Shown: positions 1 through 7,469 of the stretch, piece after piece
Position numbering within the stretch: the first letter of the stretch is position 1
Layout of the letters: each line of letters opens with the position of its first letter
Source: Anoxybacillus sp. J5B_2022
GTDB lineage: Bacteria > Bacillota > Bacilli > Bacillales > Anoxybacillaceae
Assembly (NCBI RefSeq): GCF_026847645.1
Contig: NZ_JAPSMC010000012.1
Location: forward strand, 1-63,516
Direction of reading: 5' to 3'
DNA length: 63,516 nt
Notes under the pieces: model-generated
What the model was told of the DNA's origin: nothing
Database searches by the model: none
What the model saw: the letters and a program-made list of their open reading frames with translations, nothing else
Translations under genes and position numbers: made by a program

Positions 1-34
1 TATATATTTTAAGATGGAAGAGCAAGAAAATTTC

Positions 35-148
35 TCAACTTTTCTCCTTATTCGATCTCTTAAATAAATTTCTAATAAGAAATAGGAATAATGTTATAAA
101 GAATAAAATTCCTAATATTGACGCTAGTTGGAAAATGAAATCTCCCAT
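35..148 (-). CDS. Small membrane protein (DUF4083-like)
   Basis: A 37-residue ORF starts at ATG 148 directly behind a near-perfect ribosome site (AAAGGAGGTGATAAA). It begins MGDFIFQLAS, continues with one long hydrophobic segment (about residues 4-28), and ends in a basic, hydrophilic tail. This architecture, one N-out or N-in helix plus a charged tail, matches the short DUF4083-type proteins of Bacillaceae; the family name is from memory of the pattern. The function is unknown. It is transcribed away from the mtl genes. Confidence 0.65.
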   Translation of the reverse strand: MGDFIFQLASILGILFFITLFLFLIRNLFKRSNKEKS

Positions 149-236
149 TTTATCACCTCCTTTTGTTACAATGAGAAGTTATATACAAGTAAATTATAGT
201 ATATATTCAAAAAAAAATCAATTTTTATAATTATCG

Positions 237-346
237 GGTTAATCACCACAACATGTACTTGACGAGTGATACTATTTCCTGAACAAGAATATGAAAAAAT
301 CATTAATTTGCTGATTCTTCCTTACAAGCATCAGTAGAGCATGTTA
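237..346 (+). repeat. Decayed copy of the 144-bp ISL3-like MITE
   Basis: The left ~110 bp aligns clearly, with many substitutions, to the two well-preserved MITE copies at 5039-5182 and 38359-38502. It starts with the same GGTT.ATCACCACAAC terminal repeat and runs through the internal AAAAATCA...TGATT hairpin to GCATGTTA. After about 346 the similarity stops, and neither a right terminal repeat nor a target duplication is visible. It is therefore an old, truncated insertion, or the end of a longer parental element. Confidence 0.7.
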
Positions 347-608
347 CAACTTACATTTCGCACCCTGAATAAAAAGTCAAAAACACAAGTGCTGATTATC
401 CACTATTTTTAAAAAACACAGAATAATATGGCAGAAAAGCTAGGAATAGAGCAATATCAACGGGTTTTTAATTGTTAATCAACACGCCTAATGAGCCATA
501 AATGACATCTGATTGTGCCCAGAGTATGCTATGCTTAACCGTTCTCTTATTAAAAAATGTCAACAATCAACCGGACGAAACAATGCTTTCTATTTGTTGT
601 GATTGTTA
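347..608. other. Intergenic stretch upstream of mtlR without a gene
   Basis: No ORF with a credible ribosome site is present. The position is where mtlA would lie in the mtlA-mtlR-mtlF-mtlD order known from Geobacillus. Nothing resembling an EIICB-mannitol coding sequence remains. Confidence 0.5.
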
Positions 609-623
609 GGAAAGCGTTTTACA
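609..623. promoter_or_regulatory. Candidate cre (CcpA) site upstream of mtlR
   Basis: The sequence GGAAAGCGTTTTACA resembles a catabolite-responsive element, but its two halves are one base out of the strict 14-bp register and it has terminal mismatches. Its place about 70 bp before mtlR fits the known CcpA control of mannitol genes in Bacillus. Weak support. Confidence 0.3.
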
Positions 624-691
624 ATTTAAAGTGAAAGGCGCATATTATGTTTAATTTTGTCAACAAATCGTTGCTAAGGGAGGTGAACGGT

Positions 692-2767
692 GTGTATATA
701 TCGGCAAGGGAACGGAAAATATTAGACGTTTTATTGTCGCACGAGAAAGGAATTACGGTCGGGGAAATTGCCGCTATGCTCGATGTGAGCGAACGGACGA
801 TTCACCGTGATTTAAAAGGACTCGAGCGCCTTTTAGAAGACTATGAACTAGCGCTAGTGAAAAAAGCAGGAGTCGGCATTCAAATTAGCGGAGAAGAAGA
901 GAAAAAACGCGAGCTGCAAATTCGCCTTTTTCACTTATCGCACCCGGAGTATACACCAGAAGAGCGCCAAACGATGATTTTAATTGCATTACTAGAAGCG
1001 GTAGAGCCAGTCAAATTGCTATCGCTAGCCAATGATTTAAACGTAACAGTCGCCACCATCAGCAACGATTTGGACAAAATTCAAGAAGAACTGGCAAAAC
1101 AAGGCCTTTCGCTCATTCGCAAACGAGGCTATGGCGTAGAAATTGCCGGTTCAGAAGCAGCGAAGCGGAAAATGATGAGCGAATTGTTGTTCCGCCATTT
1201 TGACGAATCGCAATTTCTTTCGTTCATGAAAGAATCAATTCAAAAAAAATCGGCTGATACAATTAACACGGTGACAGAAAAACTGCTTGGGCTTGTCGAT
1301 AAGAAAAAGCTATTTGTTATTGAAGCGCAAATGGAACAAATGAAGGCAGAACTTCCGTTTACGATTGCGGACAGCTCTTATATTGCGCTCGTCATTCATC
1401 TTGCGCTTGCAATTGAGCGCATTATGCAAGGAGAGCCGATCAACTTCGAGGCACAATATTTAGAAACGATTCAAACGACAAAAGAATACAAAACAGCAGA
1501 AAAAATTGCCCGGTCGTTAGAAGCAGCGTTTTCAGTTTCGATTCCAAAAGAAGAAATCGGCTATATTACGATGCATTTAATGGGCGCAAAACTGCGCGAC
1601 CGACAAGGATATATGCTAGAGGAAGCAAGTCTAGAAATCGGCATGAAAACGCAAGAATTAATCCGATGTGTGAGCGACAAGCTGCATGTCGATTTGACCG
1701 ATGATTATCCGCTGTATGAAGATTTAGTCGTCCATTTAAAACCAGCCCTTTATCGTATTCAACATAATATGGGCATTTCTAATCCGCTGCTTGACAAAAT
1801 TAGAAAAGACTATTTCGAGCTATTTCACATCGTCGAACAAGCGATGACCTACGTTTTTTCGGAAGTTGTCATTCCGAAAGAGGAAATCGGGTATGTCGTT
1901 CTTCATTTTGCCTCGGCGTTATTGCGTGGGAAAAAAGGGCTGCATGCGCTTGTTATTTGTTCGAGCGGGTTAGGAACAGCAAAAATCTTAGCAACACGGC
2001 TGAAAAAAGAAATACCAGATATTTCCCAAATTGAGCAAAAATCGTTTTTTGACTTGCGGTACATTGAGCCTAGCCACTATGATTTAATCGTATCGACTGT
2101 GCCGATTCCGTTAGAAGAGCCGTATTTTCTCGTCAGCCCGATGCTGCAAGATGACGAAGTAGTGGCAATTCGCCGATTTATTAAAGGCAAAAAAGCGAAA
2201 GCGCGACCAGTAGAGCCAAGCGCTGCGGGAAATACGATTCAAAAAATGAATGCCATTCAAGTCGTGAGCGAAACGATTGTACAACTATTAAAGGAATTAA
2301 CCGTTCAACCGCTAACTACCGATTCTGTCCACGACGCGCTTGTCGAGGCGTGCCGACAGCTACAGAAGAAAGGAACGATTCGAGACGCCAAATCGGTCGT
2401 GAATGAATTGTTACGAAGAGAACAAGCGGGAGGATTAGGGATTCCAGAAACAGCGTTAGCGTTGTACCATGCGCGAAGCCCGGATGTGTTGCGTCCTACG
2501 TTTACGGTCTATCCGCTTTCTCACCCGCAGACCGTCATGGGCATGGATCAACAGCCGATGAAGATGGAGCGCATGTTGTTGTTATTGGCGCCGAGTGAAG
2601 CGCCAGAAGCGATGCTTTCCGTGCTCAGCCATTTAAGCTCGCTCATTATTAAAGATGACGAAAGCATTTCATTGTTTACAAACGGGACAGAAGCACAGCT
2701 TCATGCTTTCTTAAGCCGGCAATTTGAAGCATTTTTTTACCATTTTATTCAACTAGGGAGTGAATAA
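692..2767 (+). CDS. mtlR: Mannitol operon transcriptional activator MtlR
   Basis: A 691-residue PRD-type activator. In order: an N-terminal DeoR-like helix-turn-helix (about 5-60, with ERTIHRDLKGLERL), a second Mga-like helix-turn-helix (about 90-150), two PTS regulation domains (about 180-400, containing conserved IALVIH and IGYVVLHFA helices), an EIIB-like domain with its cysteine (ALVICSSGLGTA, Cys423), and an EIIA-mannitol-like C-terminal domain. In this family HPr and EIIA/EIIB phosphorylation of PRD and EIIB sites sets activity. I take GTG 692 as the start because AAGGGAGGTGA lies 6-7 bases upstream; an ATG at 647 has no ribosome site. It is followed two bases later by mtlF, so the three mtl genes form one operon. 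The usual mtlA is not next to it. Confidence 0.9.
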   Translation: MYISARERKILDVLLSHEKGITVGEIAAMLDVSERTIHRDLKGLERLLEDYELALVKKAGVGIQISGEEEKKRELQIRLFHLSHPEYTPEERQTMILIALLEAVEPVKLLSLANDLNVTVATISNDLDKIQEELAKQGLSLIRKRGYGVEIAGSEAAKRKMMSELLFRHFDESQFLSFMKESIQKKSADTINTVTEKLLGLVDKKKLFVIEAQMEQMKAELPFTIADSSYIALVIHLALAIERIMQGEPINFEAQYLETIQTTKEYKTAEKIARSLEAAFSVSIPKEEIGYITMHLMGAKLRDRQGYMLEEASLEIGMKTQELIRCVSDKLHVDLTDDYPLYEDLVVHLKPALYRIQHNMGISNPLLDKIRKDYFELFHIVEQAMTYVFSEVVIPKEEIGYVVLHFASALLRGKKGLHALVICSSGLGTAKILATRLKKEIPDISQIEQKSFFDLRYIEPSHYDLIVSTVPIPLEEPYFLVSPMLQDDEVVAIRRFIKGKKAKARPVEPSAAGNTIQKMNAIQVVSETIVQLLKELTVQPLTTDSVHDALVEACRQLQKKGTIRDAKSVVNELLRREQAGGLGIPETALALYHARSPDVLRPTFTVYPLSHPQTVMGMDQQPMKMERMLLLLAPSEAPEAMLSVLSHLSSLIIKDDESISLFTNGTEAQLHAFLSRQFEAFFYHFIQLGSE

Positions 2768-2769
2768 CT

Positions 2770-3201
2770 GTGTCAGTGTTAACAAAAGAAAACATCGTAC
2801 TAGGTGCTGAAGTAGGGAACAAAGAAGAAGCGATTCGTTTAGCGGGAAAAGTATTAGTCGAACAGGGCTATGTGGATGACGTGTATATCGACAAAATGTT
2901 TGAACGAGAAGCGTTAACATCGACATACATGGGAAATTTTATCGCGATTCCGCACGGAACAGAAGAAGCGAAGGCGCTTGTGAAAAAAGCAGGGCTTTCG
3001 TTTATCCAAGTGCCAAACGGGGTTGATTTTGGCGCAGGGAATATCGTGAAAATATTGATTGGCATTGCCGGGAAAGACAACGAGCATTTAGAAATTTTAT
3101 CAAAAATCGCGCTCGTTTGTTCCGAAGCAGAAAATGTGGAAAAAATGATTCAAGCGACAACGAAAGAAGAAATTCTCGAGCTTTTAAACGAGGTGAACTA
3201 A
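2770..3201 (+). CDS. mtlF: PTS mannitol-specific EIIA component
   Basis: A 143-residue cytoplasmic EIIA of the mannitol/fructose family, which passes phosphate from HPr to the EIIB domain of the mannitol permease. The active-site histidine lies in [11 protein letters not shown]. Length is normal for a stand-alone EIIA-Mtl. The start is GTG 2770, with GGGAG about ten bases upstream inside the mtlR tail. mtlD follows after one base, so translation is probably coupled. The cognate EIICB (MtlA) is not in the window, so this protein must work with a permease encoded elsewhere or be idle. Confidence 0.9.
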   Translation: MSVLTKENIVLGAEVGNKEEAIRLAGKVLVEQGYVDDVYIDKMFEREALTSTYMGNFIAIPHGTEEAKALVKKAGLSFIQVPNGVDFGAGNIVKILIGIAGKDNEHLEILSKIALVCSEAENVEKMIQATTKEEILELLNEVN

Positions 3202-3202
3202 T

Positions 3203-4354
3203 ATGTTAGCCGTTCATTTTGGTGCAGGGAATATCGGCAGAGGATTTATTGGGAGCTTGCTTTCACAATCAGGCTATGAAGTCGTGTTTGTCGATGTGAA
3301 TGACGAATTAGTGCAACGTCTCCAAGAACGACAAGAATACCGTGTCGTTATTGCCGGTGAATCGCGGGAAGAACAGCTCATTTGCGGCGTTTCCGCCCTT
3401 CATAGCCAAAAGCAGTACGAAGAAGTCGTTTCCCGTATTGCCGAAGCGGATTTAGTCACTACCGCCGTTGGTCCGAACGTATTGCCGCACATTGCGAAAG
3501 TAATCGCCGATGGGTTGCGGAAGCGATTGGCTACGCCAGAAAAACGAGTGAATGTCATTGCGTGTGAAAATATGATTGGCGGAAGCAGCTTTTTAAAGAA
3601 ACATGTGATGGACTATTTGTCCGCAGAAGAACAAGGAGCGCTTGCGACGTTTTGCGGCTTCCCAAATAGCGCCGTTGACCGCATCGTGCCAAATCAAAAA
3701 AATGACGATCCATTAATGGTTATCGTCGAACCGTTTTTTGAATGGGTCATCGAAACGAAAGAAATGGTGGGGGCTATTCCAGCAATTGTCGGTGCGCATT
3801 TTGTCGAAGAGTTGCAACCTTACATTGAGCGGAAATTGTTTACGGTCAATACAGGCCATGCGCTTGCGGCGTATTTAGGGTATGCGAAAAAATACGCAAC
3901 GATTAATGAAGCGATGGAAGACGATTCCGTACGTGCAGACGTGACGAAAGCGCTTCATGAATCAGGGCGTGTGCTTATCGAAAAATATGGGTGGAGCGCC
4001 GAAGAACACGGCGCATATATCAAAAAGATTGTTCGAAGATTCACAAATCCAGCCATTACAGATGAAGTGACACGGGTGGCGCGTTCGCCAATTCGCAAAC
4101 TTGGCGCGAACGATCGGCTAGTTGGCCCAGCAACCCAATACTACAATTTGTTTGGCGAAATCCCATCCGGGCTTGTGAAAGGAATTGCCGCGCTTTTACT
4201 GTTTGACTACGAAGAAGACGCAGAAGCAGTCGAGTTGCAGAAAACAATCTACGAACGCGGAATTGAAGGAGCGTTGTCGCAATACGCACAATTGTCGGCT
4301 GATCATCCGCTTACGTTGGCAATCAAGGAACAAGTAGATGTTCTTAAGAAGTGA
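3203..4354 (+). CDS. mtlD: Mannitol-1-phosphate 5-dehydrogenase
   Basis: A 383-residue NAD-dependent dehydrogenase converting mannitol-1-phosphate to fructose-6-phosphate. The N-terminus holds the dinucleotide-binding loop [13 protein letters not shown]. The central and C-terminal parts carry the family motifs [24 protein letters not shown] and [14 protein letters not shown]. Length is normal. The start ATG 3203 is preceded by GAGGTGAACTAAT. It is the last gene of the mtlR-mtlF-mtlD operon and is closed by a strong hairpin terminator immediately downstream. Confidence 0.95.
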   Translation: MLAVHFGAGNIGRGFIGSLLSQSGYEVVFVDVNDELVQRLQERQEYRVVIAGESREEQLICGVSALHSQKQYEEVVSRIAEADLVTTAVGPNVLPHIAKVIADGLRKRLATPEKRVNVIACENMIGGSSFLKKHVMDYLSAEEQGALATFCGFPNSAVDRIVPNQKNDDPLMVIVEPFFEWVIETKEMVGAIPAIVGAHFVEELQPYIERKLFTVNTGHALAAYLGYAKKYATINEAMEDDSVRADVTKALHESGRVLIEKYGWSAEEHGAYIKKIVRRFTNPAITDEVTRVARSPIRKLGANDRLVGPATQYYNLFGEIPSGLVKGIAALLLFDYEEDAEAVELQKTIYERGIEGALSQYAQLSADHPLTLAIKEQVDVLKK

Positions 4355-4356
4355 AG

Positions 4357-4387
4357 AAACCCCGCTTCCATTTAGGAGGCGGGGTTT
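4357..4387. terminator. Terminator between mtlD and convergent coiled-coil gene
   Basis: A 13-bp stem (AAACCCCGCTTCC ... GGAGGCGGGGTTT) with a five-base loop ATTTA begins three bases after the mtlD stop. The flanking T and A runs make it plausible in both directions. Confidence 0.85.
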
Positions 4388-4415
4388 CCATGGTGAGAAA
4401 CGTGAGCTGACGAGG

Positions 4416-4910
4416 TTATTGTTGCTGGGATAATTTGCGGATTTTTTGTTCGTGCTGAAGCGTTTTGTGTGAAAAGAAGTCGACTGTTTCTTGCGTTTCG
4501 ATCAATTCCACTCGCCAACCGTCCAATTTCGCTTCTATTCGGCTAAATTTTGTTTTCATTTCGTCTTCGAGCCGATCGATTCGTTTTTCGAATCGGTCGT
4601 TCATTTCTTGCATGCGCTCATTTACTTGTTCGAATTTTGCCTCGAATCGGTCATTCATTTCTTGCATGCGCTCGTTCATTTGTTCGAATTTTGCTTCGAA
4701 TCGGTCGTTCATTTCTTGCATGCGCTCATTTACTTGTTCGAATTTTGCTTCGAATCGGTCGTTCATTTCTTGCATTTGTTCTCTCATCTCTTGCATTTGC
4801 TCGCTTAACGTTTGCACTTTTTTGTCTAACGCTGTGATCTGAGAACGAACGTCTGATGCAAACAAATCCAGTGCTTTTAAAATTTCCTTCAGCATCGTTT
4901 TCTCTTCCAC
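4416..4910 (-). CDS. Hendecad/18-residue-repeat coiled-coil protein, paralogue A
   Basis: A 164-residue, highly charged, wholly alpha-helical protein with no signal peptide or membrane segment. A conserved N-terminal head (MLKEILKALDLFA) and C-terminal tail (ETQETVDFFSHKT.QHE.KIRKL) flank a repeat array. Three units of 18 residues (EAKFEQVNERMQEMNDRF type) are encoded by 54-bp tandem repeats; 18 residues is 11+7, five helical turns. I choose GTG 4910 rather than GTG 4919: it has GAGGAGG 8 bases upstream, and it aligns exactly with the start MEQET of paralogue B. Three relatives lie at 6664-7098, 22740-23069 and 23127-23462. Function unknown; a rod-like or oligomeric scaffold is an inference. 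Confidence 0.8.
   Translation of the reverse strand: MEEKTMLKEILKALDLFASDVRSQITALDKKVQTLSEQMQEMREQMQEMNDRFEAKFEQVNERMQEMNDRFEAKFEQMNERMQEMNDRFEAKFEQVNERMQEMNDRFEKRIDRLEDEMKTKFSRIEAKLDGWRVELIETQETVDFFSHKTLQHEQKIRKLSQQQ
4598..4759 (-). repeat. Three 54-bp tandem repeats inside coiled-coil gene A
   Basis: Units at 4598-4651, 4652-4705 and 4706-4759 differ at only a few positions, and a partial fourth begins at 4760. The unit length is a multiple of three, so gain or loss of units keeps the reading frame. Confidence 0.9.
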
Positions 4911-5038
4911 GTCACTCACCTCCTCTTTCCATAGTATAACGGAATCGTGTGGACAAGAAAAGACAAAGGATGAGAAAAATGTCTACAACGCTCGATCTCG
5001 ATTCGAGTTGGTATTTTTGGTAAAATAAACAACAAAAA

Positions 5039-5182
5039 GGTTCATCACCACAAAATGTACTTGACAAGCAATACGTTCTCCTGAACAAGGATGTGCAAAA
5101 ATCATTGATTTACTGATTTTTCCTCACAAGCGTAAGTGGGGCATGTTATAAAAAAATCAAGCACAACTTTTGGTGAAGAGCC
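5039..5182 (+). mobile_element. 144-bp MITE with ISL3-like terminal repeats
   Basis: A non-coding element bounded by imperfect ~27-bp inverted terminal repeats (left GGTTCATCACCACAA..., right end reading inward GGCTCTTCACCAAAA...). It is flanked by a perfect 8-bp target duplication AACAAAAA (5031-5038 and 5183-5190). An internal AAAAATCA...TGATTTTT hairpin lies near 5097-5120. The GGCTCTTCA-type ends and 8-bp duplication are those of the ISL3 family, so an ISL3 transposase probably moved it. Copy 38359-38502 differs at only three bases. It sits 43 bp before the DUF4275 gene. Confidence 0.9.
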
Positions 5183-5225
5183 AACAAAAAGGTCTTTACT
5201 GAATTTAAGAGAAGGAGAAAGAAAA

Positions 5226-5636
5226 ATGGATTGGATCAAGCAGTTGCGAACGAAAGGGGTCATCGTTACGGAACTTGGCAGGAAAGGCGGACGGTTGCGA
5301 AAGCAGTGGGAGCAGGCATTTGCTGATCGAATTTCATCACAAGAGAAAACATCTATTTACTTTGATCAGTTTCTCTGGCATGTGTTTAGCTATCAAAAGC
5401 TGTCCTGTTTAAAAGAAACAGAGGCGATGGAAGCATTTAATAACGAGCAGAAAGACGAGTGTCTAATTTTTTATCAAAATGACGATCGGGCATATCGACT
5501 TATCGATGCAAAATGCTTGCGAGCAGATGATTTGCAGCACGAGCATGATCTATACGTTGTCAATTCGTCATTTACATGGACGTATGTGCAGACGCACGAA
5601 TGGTTTTGCGGGCCGTATTTTTATCGAAAAGGGTAG
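5226..5636 (+). CDS. DUF4275 family protein
   Basis: A 136-residue soluble protein beginning MDWIKQLRTKGV. Motifs include FDQFLWHVFSYQKLSCL in the middle and THEWFCGPYFYRK at the C-terminus, which I recognise as the DUF4275 pattern found in Bacillus. The biochemical role is unknown. The start is ATG 5226 behind GAGAAGGAGAAAG. An open frame reaches further upstream to 5136, but that part is the end of the MITE and not protein. The MITE insertion has replaced or displaced whatever promoter lay upstream. Confidence 0.75.
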   Translation: MDWIKQLRTKGVIVTELGRKGGRLRKQWEQAFADRISSQEKTSIYFDQFLWHVFSYQKLSCLKETEAMEAFNNEQKDECLIFYQNDDRAYRLIDAKCLRADDLQHEHDLYVVNSSFTWTYVQTHEWFCGPYFYRKG

Positions 5637-5661
5637 AGGCGATAGGAGGGAGGAGCCTTCA

Positions 5662-6585
5662 TTGAACATGTTCATCCACATCGTCATCGAAGTCATTTTG
5701 CCTTTGTTTTTTTTGATCGGGACAGGTGCTTTTTTGCATCGATTGTTTCATTTTGATATGAACACGCTGTCGAAAGTGACGACGTATTTTTTGCTTCCGG
5801 CGGTTGGATTTGTGAACGTATATGAAAGCAACATGGCGAGTGGGATATTGTTTGGCGTCCTTTCATTTCTCGTATTACAAAACGGTGCGCTCATTGCAAT
5901 CAGTGCAATCATGGCGAAATGGTTGAAGCTTGACCGAAGCTTAGCAGCGACGTTTCAAAATACGATTGTGTTAAACAACTCCGGCAACTTTGGTATTCCG
6001 GTGAGCCAGCTCGTATTTCGGCATGAACCGTTAGGGCTGTCAATTCAAATTGTTGTGACGATTTTTCAAAATTTTTTAACGAATACATACGGTGTGTTTA
6101 AGTTCATATCCGCAAATGAAAACGGAGGGAAAATCGCTGTTGAATTTTTGAAAAATCCGATCATTTATGCCCTTGTGCTCGGATTGGTTTTTCGCTCGCT
6201 CCACGTTCCGATTCCTTCGTTTATTTGGAATCCGCTTGAGCATATCGCTGCCGCTTTTTTGGCGATGGCTTTGTTAACGCTGGGAGCGCAAATGGCGTAT
6301 ATCGACTTAAAGCGCATGCCGGCGCTTTTATTTCTTACGGTGTTTGGCCGTTTGATGCTTTCGCCGATCATTGCACTCGTCATAATCTTTACCTTGCATC
6401 TTAAAGGAGTGACAGCGCAAGCGTTATTCATTGCAAGTGCCTATCCATGCTCAAGAAACACTGCGCTATATGCGCTTGAATACGGCCATCATCCCGATTA
6501 TGCGGCACAGGCAGTCTTTTTGTCCACCTTGCTTAGCCCGGTCACAGTGACCGCTGTTGCCTATTTGTCGCGATTTTTGTTTTAG
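5662..6585 (+). CDS. AEC (auxin efflux carrier) family transporter
   Basis: About 307 residues with roughly ten hydrophobic segments. The N-terminal half contains VLPLFFLIGTGAFLHR and the conserved NNSGNFGIPVS; the C-terminal half has PCSRNTALYALEYG. This is the AEC/BASS-like fold, whose members export auxin, malate or other organic acids; the substrate cannot be deduced. GGAGGGAGGAG ends six bases before TTG 5662, so I prefer that start to ATG 5668. It lies 25 bp after the DUF4275 gene and may be co-transcribed. A strong terminator follows. Confidence 0.8.
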   Translation: MNMFIHIVIEVILPLFFLIGTGAFLHRLFHFDMNTLSKVTTYFLLPAVGFVNVYESNMASGILFGVLSFLVLQNGALIAISAIMAKWLKLDRSLAATFQNTIVLNNSGNFGIPVSQLVFRHEPLGLSIQIVVTIFQNFLTNTYGVFKFISANENGGKIAVEFLKNPIIYALVLGLVFRSLHVPIPSFIWNPLEHIAAAFLAMALLTLGAQMAYIDLKRMPALLFLTVFGRLMLSPIIALVIIFTLHLKGVTAQALFIASAYPCSRNTALYALEYGHHPDYAAQAVFLSTLLSPVTVTAVAYLSRFLF

Positions 6586-6597
6586 CAACTAAAACAT

Positions 6598-6627
6598 AAA
6601 AAGAAGAGCGCGCAGGCTCTTCTTTTT
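6598..6627. terminator. Bidirectional terminator
   Basis: A perfect 12-bp stem AAAAAGAAGAGC / GCTCTTCTTTTT with a six-base loop lies between the transporter gene and the convergent coiled-coil gene. Confidence 0.85.
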
Positions 6628-6663
6628 CATGATAATTGAAATGGAAGAGTACATCAAAAGGGG

Positions 6664-7098
6664 TTAAAGCTGTCTGTATAGCTTGCGGAGTTTTCGTTCG
6701 TGTTGGGCGATTTTAGCAGAGTGGAAGTCAACGGTTTCTTGTGTTTCTGTAAGTTCGATGCGCAAGCTGTCAATTTTTGTTTCTAACCGGTTGAATCGTT
6801 CGTTCATTTCATCTTCCAGCCGATCGATTCTTGCTTCCAGCCGGTCGTTCATTTCTTGCATTTTCGTTTCAAATCGGTCGTTCATCTCTTGCATTCTTGT
6901 TTCAAATCGGTCGTTCATCTCTTGCATTCTTGTTTCAAATCGGTCATTCATTTCTTTCATTCTTGCTTCGAACCGCTCATTCATCTCTTTTATTTGCGCT
7001 TCGAATTTGTCGTTCATTTCGGCAATTTGTGTGCGAATCTGTGCCGAAAAAAAATCTAACGCATTTAAAATTTCTTTCACCATTGTTTCTTGCTCCAT
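6664..7098 (-). CDS. Hendecad-repeat coiled-coil protein, paralogue B
   Basis: A 144-residue helical protein of the same family as 4416-4910. The head is MEQETMVKEILNALDFFS. The middle is a run of 11-residue repeats (ETRMQEMNDRF type, 33 bp each). The tail is LRIELTETQETVDF.S, then QHERKLRKLYRQL. Eleven residues make three helical turns (a hendecad), a pattern typical of straight or slightly right-handed coiled coils. There is no signal peptide or membrane segment. The ATG has GGGAGGTGAAATA upstream. It stands alone between two transcription units. The function is unknown. Confidence 0.8.
   Translation of the reverse strand: MEQETMVKEILNALDFFSAQIRTQIAEMNDKFEAQIKEMNERFEARMKEMNDRFETRMQEMNDRFETRMQEMNDRFETKMQEMNDRLEARIDRLEDEMNERFNRLETKIDSLRIELTETQETVDFHSAKIAQHERKLRKLYRQL
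6866..6997 (-). repeat. Four 33-bp tandem repeats inside coiled-coil gene B
   Basis: Units at 6866-6898, 6899-6931, 6932-6964 and 6965-6997. The first two match almost completely and the others diverge progressively. Each unit encodes one hendecad. Confidence 0.85.
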
Positions 7099-7225
7099 TA
7101 TTTCACCTCCCTATTGTCTATTATAAAAAAATATCGGAATATCGCAAACAAAAAAGGATATCGATATCAGTCCTGATATTTTATCACTAGTGTCGCTTAT
7201 AGGCTGAAATTTTTTTACTTCCAAA

Positions 7226-7304
7226 CTGATCGCTCGCCACGCTAAATCATATCAGCTTGTATGAGATGAAAATGAAACCGAAAAATCGGAAATTCTTTAT
7301 TGCA
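7226..7304 (+). repeat. Diverged ~80-bp dispersed repeat, copy 1
   Basis: This aligns with 16664-16743 at roughly 70% identity, with short indels. The best-conserved part is AATCGGAAATT.TTTATTGCA at the right end. The stretch also holds small inverted repeats upstream (ATATCAG.CTGATAT near 7165-7185). It does not look coding. Confidence 0.4.
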
Positions 7305-7404
7305 GCTTATATATCATCGGTTCTTTTTATATCCGACAACATTCGACAACATTTTTCATCCGTTTTCGCTATGATCATTTTGTCTAACGTTTCTACCTTT
7401 TCAA

Positions 7405-7434
7405 TTGTCAATCTATTCGTAAAAGTGATACAAT
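7405..7434 (+). promoter_or_regulatory. ilvD promoter
   Basis: TTGTCA (7405-7410), an 18-bp spacer and TACAAT (7429-7434) make a good sigma-A promoter 36 bp before the ilvD start. No T-box or other leader fits in the space. Confidence 0.6.
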
Positions 7435-7469
7435 ACTAAAAATATAAGAGACTAATGGAGGGATGAAAG

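Noticed and set aside
4465-4842. Three long plus-strand open frames opposite coiled-coil gene A, and similar ones opposite gene B
   Set aside because: They arise from the repetitive complement of the coiled-coil codons, have no ribosome sites and give low-complexity serine/phenylalanine/leucine-rich products.
5136-5225. Longer DUF4275 protein starting within the MITE
   Set aside because: The added 30 residues are encoded by the element's right end and flanking duplication, and the real ribosome site precedes ATG 5226.
4598-6997. Direct repeat arrays of 54 and 33 bp that could look like CRISPR or minisatellites
   Set aside because: They are in frame inside coiled-coil genes, have no unique spacers, and encode regular heptad/hendecad patterns.
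7130-7469. T-box or other amino-acid leader before ilvD
   Set aside because: No GGTGGTACCGCG-type motif or terminator/antiterminator pair is present; a simple promoter lies right before the gene.
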